Origin: Hedera helix
Taxonomy: Eukaryota; Streptophyta; Magnoliopsida; Apiales; Araliaceae
Assembly: GCA_947179155.2 (NCBI GenBank)
Contig: OX359266.1
Location: 14,894,098-14,958,097 of the forward strand
Direction of reading: 5' to 3'
DNA length: 64,000 bases
Every line of letters starts with the position of its first letter. The stretch's first letter is position 1. The position numbers were made by a program, and so were the translations under genes. Under the pieces are notes generated by a model that saw only the letters and a program-made list of their open reading frames with translations, was not told where the DNA came from and ran no database searches. Positions 35,853-47,727 of the stretch are shown piece by piece.

Positions 35853-36337
35853 AGTTTTATGGAATTGAAGAATAGACTGAGTCAAGCACCGGTGTTGGTT
35901 TTACCGGACGACACAAGAGGTTTCGTAGTGTACAGTGATGCGTCACACAAGGGTCTTGGTTGTGTGCTAATGCAGCACAACAAGGTCATTGCGTACGCAT
36001 CACGTCAGCTAAAAAACTATGAGAAGGGTTACCCGACTCATGACCTGGAGTTGGCAGCGGTAGTTTTTGCCCTGAAGATTTGGAGGCACTACCTGTATGG
36101 TGAGTAGTGTGAGATATATACAAATCACAAAAGTCTAAAATATGTCTTCACTCAGAAGGAGTTGAATATGAGGCAGCACCGATGGTTAGAGTTGATCAAG
36201 GATTACGACTGTGACATTCTGTACCATCCGGGCAAGGCCAATGTAGTAGCACATGCCTTGAGTAGAAAAAGCAGGGAGAAATTAATGAAGCTGACCACTC
36301 AGGAAGAGTTGGTAAGAGATTTTGAACATCTGGCATT
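35853..36337 (+). pseudogene. RNase H of A, broken, one catalytic residue changed
   Basis: Reads FVVYSDASHKGLGCVLMQH, YPTHDLELAAVVFALKIWRH and RQHRWLELIKDYDCDILYHPG KANVVAHALSRK. The first Asp (YSDAS) and Glu (DLELA) are present. The later Asp of the TDHKSL motif is Asn here (TNHKSL, about 36121-36138), while E still has Asp, so this copy would lack a metal ligand. A TAG at 36105-36107 replaces a Lys of E, and a frame change occurs near 36335. Confidence 0.85.
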
Positions 36338-36849
36338 GTGGAGATGGATGAAAAGCTATTCGCGGTGATAGCGAGCCCGACCCTATTGGATAAGGTCAAA
36401 GAGGCTCAGGAAAATGATAAAGATTGTGATATTATCAAAAAGCGAATTGCTGAAGGCGATGAGCTTAAGTATAAGATCGATAGTAATGGACTGCTAAGGT
36501 TTGAAGGGAGAGTCTGGGTACCATTTAATCCTAAGCTGAGAGAAGAAATTCTTCAAGAAGCCCACAGTACAAGGTACTCAGTACATCACGGGAACACGAA
36601 GATGTATCAGGATTTGAAACAATATTTTTGGTGGCCAAATATGAAAAGGGAAGTGGCTGAATGCGTCAGCCGATGTCTGACATGCCAGCGTGTTAAGGCG
36701 GAGCACCAGCGACCAAGCGGACTACTTCAACCACTTAAGATTCCAGAGTGAAAGTGGGAGCACATCACAATGGACTTTGTGGTGGGTCTGCCACCGACAC
36801 ATAAGGGTTTAGACGTCATCTGGGTGATAGTGAATCATCTGACCAAGTC
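36338..36849 (+). pseudogene. Integrase N-terminal part of A (HHCC and first catalytic Asp), cut by insertion I
   Basis: Contains the zinc-binding HHCC: HSTRYSVHHG and CVSRCLTCQR with intervening YFWWPNMKREV. A TGA at 36749-36751 falls at the Trp before KWEH and is identical in E. The frame continues through ITMDFVVGLP (first catalytic Asp) to the insertion point after LTK. Solo LTR I (36850-39552) splits the gene; the duplicated target aagtc is at 36845-36849. Confidence 0.9.
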
Positions 36850-37249
36850 TGTAAAACCCCGAATTTTAATAAATAGATTTCAAAAAAAATTCATAATTTT
36901 ATGCTTAATAGTAAGGTGTTAAATTAATAAAAATTAAAGTTAAGGATGTTATATGCAAAAAAATTATGTCAGACAATATTCGATTGGTTGGGAAATATTT
37001 GCTCTATCGGGGAATATTCGTTCTGTCGAGGAATATTCGTACGACGGCGCCGAAATATTCAGTTATGGGTGGACTCCACAACAAAATATTGTCGTATGAA
37101 GAAAAAACGACAGCAGTAGCCTTTCTAAATAAAAATGGTCAACGGTATTATCACTTTTAACTGTTAAAATACCCAGTAATTAAAGTATGGAAACATATGG
37201 TATTTTACTGTAGCAAGAGATATTTTACTGTAGCTCATGGTATTGCATA

Positions 37250-37465
37250 GTAGCACAATGTATTACACAATATTTAAATTATTGAACTGATAAAGTGGTT
37301 ATTGCACAGTATTTCATCAATAATTGTCATTACACAGCATTTTACATTATTGAATCAATAATTGTCATTATGTAATATTTTACATTATTGATTGCACAGT
37401 GTTTCATATCATTGAATCAATAATTGTCATAATGCACAGCATCTTGCATTATTGGGCCAATAATT
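37250..37465. repeat. AT-rich repeats (CAATAATTGTCATTA units) in LTR I
   Basis: At least four spaced copies of ATCAATAATTGTCAT or close variants, alternating with CACAG(T/C)ATTTTACATTATTG. Unit about 60 bp, diverged. Confidence 0.65.
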
Positions 37466-37565
37466 GTTACAGTAGTAGTCACGGGTATTAAACAGTTAGA
37501 CAGATTTATTATTTGAAAAACACGGTTGTTTAATAATTGATATTAAATCAATAAAATAATATAAA

Positions 37566-37690
37566 AATGTGTAACGCGTGTACGTGTGCAACGCGTGTAC
37601 GTGTGCAACACGTGTAAGTGTGTAACACGTGTGATTGTGTAACGCGTGTAAATGCGTAACACGTGTAGGCGTGAAACGCGTGATAGTCAT
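37566..37690. repeat. Tandem 16-18 bp CpG-containing units in LTR I
   Basis: Seven to eight copies of a unit GTGTAACGCGTGTACGT with variants (AACACGTGTA, AACGCGTGAT). Each contains the palindrome ACGCGT or ACACGTGT. Located about 110-235 bp upstream of the TATA box. Confidence 0.8.
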
Positions 37691-37800
37691 TGAGCGGTGC
37701 AGATTAAAGTGTGAAACGTGTGTTGGTTGATGAATGGTTCAGATTAAAAGATCCGATTAAAATGTGTAACGTGTGTGTGGAAAAGTTGGTTAGGCTCTGG

Positions 37801-37810
37801 CTATAAATAG
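37801..37810 (+). promoter_or_regulatory. TATA box of LTR I
   Basis: CTATAAATAG followed by GGAGC and, about 50 bp on, CATTCCTCACTCAATC, a likely start region. Confidence 0.65.
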
Positions 37811-39552
37811 GGAGCTTAGCATAAGGAGTTTCATACATTCCTCACTCAATCTTATTTTCACTCTCTAGATATTTCTTAGTATAAGTGTCTCTCTAAGTAT
37901 ATTAAAATTATCTTAAGCGTTGAAGATCTGGAAGGGTACGAGTATTGTTCAAGTAAGTTTTTCTTTTAAAAGTTATATAAACACTCATACACACATCAGT
38001 TTACTATTCTTCCTTTAGAAGACTCTTCTATTAGAACATTTATTTTGAAGAAAAAAAACTTCCTTTGAAAGATTTTACTTTGGAAAATTATTTTCTTTAA
38101 AAATTATTTTGAAGTATATTCACTTGGATGATTTTATATACATAAAATTGGTATGTGTTACTTACTAATTAAATTATGAATATACATATAGGTTGATCAA
38201 TCTTATAAAAGCTGTATTTAGTCAAGAGATAAGGTAAGGGATATCATTTTCTTTCAAACTCTTAAATTTATTACGATAAGGGTTATTATTCTTTTCATCA
38301 TCATAAAGGGATATCATTTTCTTTCTTATTTATAAGGGATACCATCTTTTTCATCTTCTATCGCTTAAACTTACTACGGTAAGAAAGTATCTCATTTGTA
38401 TCTCTAATGTTATTAAACAGTGAAAATTCTTGAATTAATAATTCATTAATATTCCTTTAATAGTTTGCACTTCATCTAATACTCTTTGACAAGAACATTC
38501 CTATTAAATTTCCATCTTCATATTTGAACTGTGAACTTATGGACTTTGAACTTTTAAACTGTGGACATTTATTTGGACTGTGAACTTATGGACCTTGAAC
38601 TTTTGAATTGTGGACATTTATTTGAACTGTGAATAGTTTGGACTAATTCCTTGTACCGTAAACCTTACCGTTGAACTTCTCCGTATAGATCTTGGACATT
38701 ACTCTTGGACTTGAACACATTTTTCTATACATCATGTTGACAATTTGGACATTATTTGAATCTAAACAAAATTAATTGTTAACTCCCCATGTTATTATTT
38801 ATCTTGTTTCTTCTGTTCATTATTTATATCCCTGTTATGATTTCAATTATCAAGTATCAGGTTGTTCTAAATATCTGTGGCATGGGGCACATATGATATG
38901 TTAAAGGCGATATAGGTTAAAGGCGATATAGGATAAAGGTGATATAATTGTTGGGTGTTTTTGGTCGGATGACAAGAACACGTGATGAATGTTCTCTTTG
39001 GCCGAGAGCAAAGAAGAACTGTTATTTGGAATCATCATGACCAGTGGTGTTTCAGATGATAAAAGTTAATTATGATTTTCTTAAAAAGATAGGCTAGTAG
39101 ACATCATGATCTACTTGATTCTCTTAGTGGTGGTTATTTTGCTGCAGTGAAACTTTGTTTAAGAACTTAACTGCTGTAACATCTTGTTGTTCATAACTTA
39201 ACTGTAGCTGTTGATTTAAAACTTGTTGTCTATTATATTCAATTAAGAACTCAATTGTTGAAGGCTAAGAATAATTTATTTTTCATGATATTCCTTACTA
39301 GGCTATTTGAGCTCACCCTTTTCTTTTTGTTCAATTATTCAGGAAATGAGAACATAGTCGGGACTAACGGGGAGGAAAGGGGAATGGAGTAACGGTCTGA
39401 GATAGTGGCTATAATAGTCTTCACTGTATTGTAGAATAGTAATAATTGTGAAGACTTAGTTATGTATTATTGAACAGCGTATTGTAATAATTTTGTTGTA
39501 GTCTTTTGACGACTCAAATTGGGTGGTGTGGGCCCGATTTGGGGGCGTCACA

Positions 39553-40518
39553 AAGTCAGCCCATTTTCTACCGATCAGAATATGGTACAATCTGGAGCAG
39601 TTAGTGAAGCTCTATGTGAAGGAGATCGTGTTACGACATGGAGTGCCGGTATCGATTGAGTCCGACAGAGATCCGCGTTTCACGTCAAATTTCTGGAGAA
39701 GTCTACAGGCGAGAATGGGAACACAATTGAGACTGAGTACAGCGTATCATCCTCAAACCGACGGTCAGAGCGAGCGAACAATTCAGACCCTAGAGGATAT
39801 GCTTCGAGCGGTAGTAATGGATTTAAAGGGCAACTGGGATGACCATTTATCACTGGTGGAGTTCGCTTACAAAAACAGTTATCACGCTAGTATCGGTATG
39901 CCACCGTACGAAGTGCTTTATGGAAGAAAATGTCGAACACCGTTGTATTGGGACGAGGTCGGTGAGCGAAGACTGCTTGGACCTACAATAGTGCACCAGA
40001 CTGTAGACATAGTGCAGCTTATCAGAAATCGCCTGGTAGCAGCTCAAGATCGTCAAAATAAGTACGCGAATTTGCATCACCAAAAGCGAGACTTCGACAT
40101 GGACAGTTTTGTAATTCTGAAAGTATCTCCCTGGAAGGGGAAAATCCGATTTGGCAAAAAGGGCAAGTTGAGCCCTAGGTTCATAGGACCCTTCGAGATT
40201 CTGAGGCAAGTTGATGAAGTTGCGTACGAGGTAACATTACATCCTGAACTTGAGCACATTCACAATGTATTTCATGTGCCAGTGTTACGGCCGTATAAAT
40301 CGGACTACAAGCACGTTATCTCCTATGAACCAATTCAAGTCGAGAAGGATTTGTCTTACGAAAAAATTCCTATCCAAATACTCGATAGGAAGGAGCAAAA
40401 GCTGAGAAATAAGATCATTCGTTCCCTCATGGTTCTCTGGAGGAATCACGCAGTGGAAGAGGCTACGTGGGAACTCGAAGAGAAGATGAGAGCGAATTAC
40501 CCATTTTTATTTGAGTGA
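39553..40518 (+). pseudogene. Integrase core, C-terminal domain and chromodomain of A
   Basis: Continuation of pol after insertion I. No stop for 321 codons. Second catalytic Asp in ESDRDPRF, catalytic Glu in GQSERTIQTLEDM, then RFIGPFEILRQVDEVAYEVT and HNVFHVPVLRPYK of the C-terminal domain. The last 50 residues are a chromodomain (QILDRKEQKLRNK, VLWRNHAVEEATWELEEKM, YPFLFE), which in this clade reads histone marks and directs insertion to heterochromatin. Ends TGA at 40516-40518. An ATG lying inside LTR I (39523) is not the start of a gene. Confidence 0.9.
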
Positions 40519-40552
40519 CCTTATTTTACAATTCCGAGGACGGAATTTTTAT

Positions 40553-40565
40553 AAGGAAGAGAGAA
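40553..40565 (+). other. Polypurine tract of A
   Basis: AAGGAAGAGAGAA directly before the 3' LTR start TGTAATGTCCC at 40566. Primer for plus-strand DNA synthesis. Confidence 0.85.
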
Positions 40566-42903
40566 TGTAATGTCCCAGAATTTTCACGTCAATATTAAAT
40601 TAATTATTAATTTAATTTCTAATGAGTTAGTTTTATGAGATTATTTAAATCTTTTTGTGTGATTAATTAATTACGTGATAAAATGATTATGTGATTAATT
40701 GTTAGAGTTAATTAAAGGGAGTCACTAATAGTTTAATTAAATTAGTGAACGTTTCCTAAAGTTTTAATATCAAAAGAATTGATAAGTTGTCCATGAATTA
40801 AATATTCAATTAAATTGAATATAATGAGTTAATTAAATTTTGTATATTAATTAATATGATTATTAATTAATGTAAGCAATGTGAAATATTAAGAATAATA
40901 TTTATTAGTCCATTTAGTAATTTAATACTAATGGGTTAGAGTATTTAATTATTTAGTCAATCCAATTATTTATTTAATCATGGATTGAGTAATTAATGTG
41001 TAATAAATTCAATAACAAATCATTGGGTTATATTTAATAGCTAGTCTTAAATTAAATGGACTTGACTAAAATAATAGTCCAAGTCATTTAATAGGAGTCC
41101 AATGGATATTTATGGAGCATCCAATCATAAGCCATTAGGAATTTAATGTGTAGTTATTTAATTAAGTAAAGCTAGCATGTTGGGACTTTTAATTTGGGAC
41201 AAAAGTCCCCAGGTTTGTCGTGGGTGTGAGAGAGAGGGAATTGAATGGATTTTTTCTAGTTGTTTAATATATTGTTTGTTTGAATTATGGAAGTCCTCTA
41301 GCTATCATTTTCTCCATTAAACTAATAAAGGACAACAATCATAGTGGATTTGGTAGTGAGGTGTTCACTGCTAAGTTCAAGGTGTAAGGAAAGCTACGTG
41401 CTTTTTGGTTTCTATTAAATTAACGGGATTGCTTGCATGGGTTAAGGAAGAAGTACTCTTTGTATATTATTAAATAATATTGGACAATTGAACTAAAGTA
41501 GCACTTTTGGGGCAAAGCCTTTCTTTTCAGAGAGAGGGTGTCGTGTATGATTATGGAGAGAGGGAGTAGTAGTCTTTGTTTCCTTTAATAAATTAATGGG
41601 TCCAAATGGGAATTAAATGCTTGAGCATTATAACCAATTAATGTAATTAAATAAAATTCAAAAGTTACCCATTATTGCGCATTCTTTTCAGTCGAATCGA
41701 GAGAAAGGGTGGCTTATGGGGATTTTCAAAAAATTCATTTTAATTAAGAAGGTTGCTTGTTAGTACATATTGTGGTCATTTATTCACCAACTTAGTCCTT
41801 AACCTAGTTGCTTGTGCAAGTCTCCAAATTAGCTTCATAATAGCTTAGGAATATAGATATATGTGTGTATCTATACATTCTTATAAGTATACTTGCCTTT
41901 GTTGTTGGGGAGTTAGTCATTTTATTCTAAGTGTTGAGAAATTGAGAGAGAGAAACCAAGTGGGTGTTAGGCAATTTAAGAGCAAAATATTGTGAGAGAG
42001 ACAAGGAATTAAAAATCCTAGTTAATCATTAAAAATCCTAGTTAATTAAATTTATAATGCATGTTAATGGATGTTCAACTAATTAACTAATGTTTGAGTG
42101 TATTCAATCATTTAAATATTATTTTAGTAGCATTAAGTAATAAGTAATTATAGTTAGTGTTGTTAAACTAACTATTGAGATTAAAGAATTGATAAAGCTA
42201 AATAATTAATTAATTGTTATTTAAATAATAATTAAAGAGTATTTGAGTAAATAAATTAATTATTTATTTAATTGAGAATTAAATAATAAATAAAGATAAT
42301 TGAGCATTAATCATTATGTGATTAGCATTAAATAATGACAAAATGGAATTTAAGTTAATTATTTATTTTGAAGGATAAATAAATTAATTATTATTTAACC
42401 TTAAATAATAATTAAAGTAAAATTAATAATTAATTAATTAATATTTAATTGACATTAAATAATAATTAAGGAGTATTAAAATTAGTAAACTATTTCAGTA
42501 TTATTTAATTTCTTTAAATTAAATTATAAGTAAGGATAATTACTTAATTAATTATCATTTAATTAAAATTAAATAACAATTAAGGAAGATCAAAGTTAAG
42601 ACAATATTTTTATTTAATTATTATTAAATAATAAATACCATTAGTTATTGTTGAGTAATAACTAAAGATGATTAATTTCTATTTAGTTAAGACTAAATAG
42701 CAATTAAAGAGAGATTGAGGTAATAAAGTAAATTGATTTAATTATGCATTAATTAAACAATTATAATAAATTATTTATGGGATCAATAAGTGTTTAACAC
42801 TTAAGGAAAAATACTCTTAACTTATTAAATCATTAACCTAAGTTTATTTAGGTTTCTATAGGGTTGATGATAACATATTGAATGATGTAAATTATGTGTT
42901 AGA
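40566..42903 (+). repeat. 3' LTR of A, first piece
   Basis: Collinear with 24064-30640 of the 5' LTR but without F and G, which shows those came later into the 5' LTR only. Lacks about 0.9 kb corresponding to roughly 28950-29835 of the 5' LTR; the junction is at AAGGAATTAAAAATCC (about 42001). It contains the AT hairpin array 42190-42740. Interrupted by B: the target ttaga is at 42899-42903. Confidence 0.9.
42190..42740. repeat. AT-rich hairpin array in 3' LTR of A
   Basis: Homologue of 29990-30480 with more units: extra hairpins around ATTAATATTTAATTGACATT (about 42438-42460) and TTAATTATTATTTAAATAA-like sequence (42215-42235) that the 5' copy lacks or has in altered form. This indicates gain or loss of units since insertion. 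Confidence 0.7.
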
Positions 42904-44219
42904 TGATGAGTAGGTTTTATACTTGCAAATTGAATGCTTAAGGATTATTGATTTGTGTTGTTTTCATTCATTTGTATGCTCTATGGTTTTATTTTACTCA
43001 CTTTTGGTAATTACCCTTTGATGTGTAGGAAAAAGAGCTCAAAATAATAAAATGGTAATTATCTCTGTCATACAAGAGCTTAGGCGCTCGGTAGGTGCTT
43101 GGATAAAACCTCTAACCAAACCAAGTTAGAGCCTAGGCGCTTGGTAGGCGCTCGGTAGGCGCTTGACTAAAACATCCAACCAGATTAAGTGAGCGCCTAG
43201 GCGCTTGGTGGGCGCTCGTCGGGAAATGTCACAAGCGAAGTATTCTTCTATGGGACCCAGTCACGGAATGAAATGATGGACATCCTCCAATACGTGGGTA
43301 ACAGTTAGATTGAGTGGGAGTTTGATGTACAAAAGCAGAGAGCTGGGTAACGAAGTGAGATTTTCGAGGAAACAGAGAGCTGAACATCAGAGAGGAGAGA
43401 ATAGAGCAGAGGATTGAAGGATTTAGCAGAAGGAGAAATCAACGTTGGAGATTGAAGGATAATTCAGACAGACAACTGAGTTCTACCTTCTCTTACTTCT
43501 TTTACTTTGATTTATCTGTATGTTGCAAGAATTGTATTCATGGTTTATAAATCAGAGATGAACTAAATTCCAGAATTAAGGTTGTAATGGAACCTATCAT
43601 GTAAATTGAAGACAATTCATTTCCTTGTTATGTTAATTGATTGTGTTGGATTTAATTGACATATCTTATGCTTGAGTTATAATTACTTGGCTAGTAATTA
43701 GCTTGACAGTTTATATGAAATTGACAAATGGAATATAAACCTAGGTCTAGGTATGTTGACATATGTTCTTGCCATTCTACATGTGGTAGACTTCATGATG
43801 GGTATATAGGATAGACATATACCTATGAACCATATGTAACCTACAATGAAATCTGATTTTAATGACTCCTATTTAATGTTAAATCTCATGGACACATAGT
43901 GATTTATTTAAATAGGTGATATTCACTTGACCATCGACAGAGGCTAGTGAGTGCATATGTTTTTCGGGTTATTAATTCCACATGGTTGATGACATACAGA
44001 GGGAATGAAAAGGTTCAATTGAAGTGTTAGGGAAAATTATAACCTTAATGATTTACATCTAGATAACAAATCTTGGTAATTTAGGTTCCGTTAATTCAAT
44101 TAATTTAACTCATTCACTTAGTCTATTTTTGTGAACTTTGAGTGATCGTTTGATTAGGAATGGAGTGCTTTATGATTAGCATTTTGGTGAATTAATAGTA
44201 GAAAGTCCTTGTGGGATAC
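42904..44219 (+). repeat. 5' LTR of B, main piece
   Basis: Collinear with 57511-58860. Contains the GC-rich palindrome repeats (43068-43222), a GA-rich leader (43335-43450) and AT-rich U5. Solo LTR C interrupts it; gatac is duplicated at 44215-44219 and 48334-48338. The last 76 bp of the LTR are at 48339-48414. Confidence 0.9.
43068..43222. repeat. GC-rich palindrome repeats (AGCGCCTAGGCGCT) in 5' LTR of B
   Basis: Repeated words TAGGCGCTCGG, TAGGCGCTTGG and GAGCGCCTAGGCGCTTGG. The 14-bp AGCGCCTAGGCGCT at 43192-43205 is a perfect palindrome; a degraded one lies at 43130-43142. In U3, about 165-320 bp from the LTR start. Confidence 0.85.
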
Positions 44220-45510
44220 TGTGATGCCCCCAAATCCGGGTCCCTTGTACCACGGGTTTGGTGCTCGCGTAACTATTCTACCCTGTTATCTTATACATCC
44301 AATCTGAATAAAGTAATAATAAGAGCTTAATTTACATTCATCCATAACTAATCACAGGTTCTACGTACCTTTATACATACAAGCTATCATACCTGATATA
44401 TTACAAAAGACAATAATAAATACACCATAATTACAATATTAGCACATCTACTGCTGGTTGGCTTTTCCTTTACCCTTATCAACACCTGACCTCTCAGTCT
44501 TCTCTGGCTTAGCTGAAATATCATGAATGAAAGCAAGAGTGAGCTTAAGATAGCTCAACAAGTAAACAAACACCAGATAACATGATATTTTGAAAAGATA
44601 AATATAAATCATTTACAAGGAAATGGAGATATTCATATTACCACTGGCTTTTGGCATTTCAACAGATGATGAGGGAATTATAACACAAAATGAACATGAC
44701 TATCTGGAAACATGAAATTTTAATTGCTGTATGGTCACAAGACCAAGAACACGTTAAGAACAATATCAATCATCAAGACCGATATTGCCCAAATTAATTA
44801 TAATACGTTAAGAACAATATCAATCACAAAGACTGACATTGCCCAATAGGTAATAACACCAGTTTAGATTCGTACTCTGAGTGATCAGCCCATCGTACTT
44901 TATATCGTGCACAACAAACATCTAACGACGCAACCACGTCATAATTATTTCATTTCTTTTATCCTTTATTCCCCTTTTATAACAAAAATAGGGTTGTTCT
45001 GTTACAGCATAACATAGAGTCTGCACCACAACAATGTGGATTGGAGAACATAACAATCAAAAGTTGAATTTAACATGAAACATTTCATGTGTCTAGCCAA
45101 AATCAAAATTGGCATCGACCTTTTCAGTATAGTTCAATAAGGAATGAACTTTAAATGGTAATACGAATACACAACATGAATGTTTGTTCAAGAAACTTCA
45201 ATTAAAAGTTCAGTCAGAAAACTTGCCTTGGTCCTCGTCTATCACAACTGGTAAAATATTATCCCGTCTATAACCTACATGACCATAATATTGGTTCATG
45301 CATTAGTTATGTACACATGCATGCCATAACTTGTTATACAAGCTATCACTTAGCTTTACATAACCCTAATCACATAACACATCATTTATTTAAATCTTAA
45401 TATCTACCATATTGATCAAATTATGGTTTACATATGTAATTATATCATTTAATATCAAAATATTTTATTTTTGGAATAAAATAAATTTATTTATTTTTTT
45501 AAAATCCAGG

Positions 45511-45672
45511 ACATGGCGCCCCGGCGCCATCTTTTAGTCATAACATCTCGCTGGCCGCGAGATTGCCTCAGTCGAGACTGTGCCCCGACTCGCCATGATC
45601 TTGCCCCGGCGTGGTCCATGCAGAAGCACTGCGCCCCGGCGCAGTTCCAGGAATAAAATACTGCGCCCCGGC
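45511..45672. repeat. GC-rich palindrome island in LTR C
   Basis: Four related inverted repeats: ATGGCGCCCCGGCGCCAT (45514), a weaker CTCGCTGGCCGCGAG (45547), TGCGCCCCGGCGCA (45629) and ACTGCGCCCCGGCGCAGT (45660), in otherwise AT-rich DNA. Confidence 0.85.
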
Positions 45673-46600
45673 GCAGTACTGGTTTTTCAGAAAAAAAATT
45701 CTTTTGAAAATCAATGTTATTTTTGGCCCAAATTAATATCTTTGAATTCCAACAAGTCATTTAACATATGAAACATGTAATTGACATGCATGGGCCTTCA
45801 AAACATTTAAAAATTGATTTTTGAACCTATTTTTCAAAAGATTTAATTTTAGGTGCCGGCGAACGTTTTTTTAAACGTTTAAAATGGTCAATTATCGTCG
45901 TAAGCACCAATTGAGTTTTAAAACGACCCTAACATATGTATTTTGATAAAACTTAGCCATTTGGCTATTTTAAACCTTCATTTGCATGATTTGGCCAAAA
46001 TCACACCTCAATAGGATTTTCAATAACTTGACAAAACTTATGACTAAAACCACTTTGAGACGATCATATCTATACTTCATATACATAAACATGAACACAT
46101 ATAACAGCTTGATATTCACATATAACTTCTAATTGTACCTTTCAATGCACTTTACAGATTATAATTTGATTTCTCCAAAGAGTATAACCTAATATTCAAT
46201 TCTCTTTCATGAAATATACATTTGAGACCATCTATGTTTCTATGATGCTTCTTAACATATGATAATGCATGTAACAAACACCTTTAACCTTTCAAGTTAG
46301 GTTTTCATCATGTTTAGCCACTTATAACACATAATCATACCTTAGCTCATAATTTTTAGCTTGAATATTCATGTGAATAGTGCACCACCTTTGATACCCA
46401 ACTTAATCAACTAGGGTTTCATGTTAATCAATCAAGAAGTATATAATTCACATAGTTAACACATATATCATCAAAAGACATGCATGGCTTCACCTATTCT
46501 AACATGTAAGCACACAAATCATAAGTTTCTTGTCTTAAACATGATATACCTTCTTCTAGCTACTTTCCTTCTTGATAAAAACCTTACCAAGACTTGATTC

Positions 46601-47727
46601 TGTGACGCCCCCAAATTCGGGTTCCAAATACCCGGATCCGATCATCACGATCCAATACAAACATTCACCTCTAAACAACATACAATAACTAAATGCGGAA
46701 TAATAAACATATGTTGTTCATTCAAAAGGTGTTACTAGTCCCAAGATACGATAACCTTACACAAAAGTACACAAATACCCTTAATAAAGTACTTAGGGTT
46801 TATATTACATAACAGTTAATTTAATTAACTACAGGGCTGCATCTCGAAGTCTATTACTTCATCTTTCCTTTACCCTTGTTCTTTCCCGAAGTCTCGGGTT
46901 GCACTGCAATAAGGTTTCATGATATAGCAAGAGTGAGCAACTAGTTTGCTCAACAAGTTTAAATAACAACAAGTAACAATATATCATGAATGAAAGGGAA
47001 TAGCTAAACAATTCAATAATGTGAATAACATAAGCAGGAATAATAATTTGCTTTTAAAATTAGGATAGTCAAATAGACTATGAACTATAAATATCCACTG
47101 GAGTCAATAGCAGGTTGACCCAATGGTTATTACCAGAAATATGTACCCGAGGGGATCAGCCTCAGTACAATATGTGTATGCATAACATTTAATTTCCGTA
47201 TTTTTGTACCTGATATTAGATACAAGGTACTCCCCTATAATAAAGGGGTGTTCATAATAGTCTAAAAATCCGCATTAGTATTAAATTACACATTAATTAT
47301 TCAATCCATGATTAAATAAATAATTAGATTGAATAAATAATTAAATATTCTAACCCATTAGTATTAAATTACTAAATGGACTAATAAATATTATTATTAA
47401 TATTTCACATTATTTACATTAATTAATAATCATATTAATTAATTTATTATATTTAATTAACTCATTATATTCAATTTAATTAAATATTTAATTAATAGGA
47501 AACTTATCAATTATTTTGATATTAAAACTTTAGGGTTTGTTTACTAATTTAATAACATATTAGTAACCCCCTTTAATTAATTCTAGTAATTAATTACATA
47601 ATCATTTAATTACGTAATTAATTAATCACATAAAAAGATTTAAATAATCTCGTAAAACTAACTCGTTATAAATTAAATTAAATTAATAATTTAATTAATA
47701 ATGACGTGGAAATTCTAGGACATTACA
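46601..47727 (-). mobile_element. Internally deleted solo LTR D of the A/E family, inside C
   Basis: TGTGACGCCCCC to GGACATTACA with perfect duplication gattc (46596-46600, 47728-47732). Its left 0.67 kb matches the left end of the LTR of E (15702-16380); its right 0.45 kb matches the right end of that LTR (20025-20588) and the start of A in reverse. They are joined at about 47274-47282, so some 3 kb of LTR body is missing. Confidence 0.9.

Larger units (their letters stand above)
36850..39552 (+). mobile_element. Solo LTR I (gypsy, chromovirus type) in the integrase of A
   Basis: Starts TGTAAAACCCCG, ends GGGGGCGTCACA, perfect duplication aagtc (36845-36849, 39553-39557). 2.7 kb, no primer site or coding region inside, so a solo LTR. 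TATA box at 37801-37810. Tandem repeats at 37568-37690 and AT-rich repeats at 37250-37460. Ends like the A family but the start and body differ, so it is a related but separate chromovirus family. Short frames (36966-37160, 37496-37690) are not genes. Confidence 0.9.

Noticed and set aside
37566..37690. Possible CRISPR-like or satellite array
   Set aside because: Units of 16-18 bp are directly tandem with no unique spacers, and lie in a plant LTR upstream of its TATA box.
39523..39552. ATG at 39523 as start of an integrase gene
   Set aside because: These bases belong to the end of solo LTR I; the integrase reading is the continuation of pol from before the insertion.
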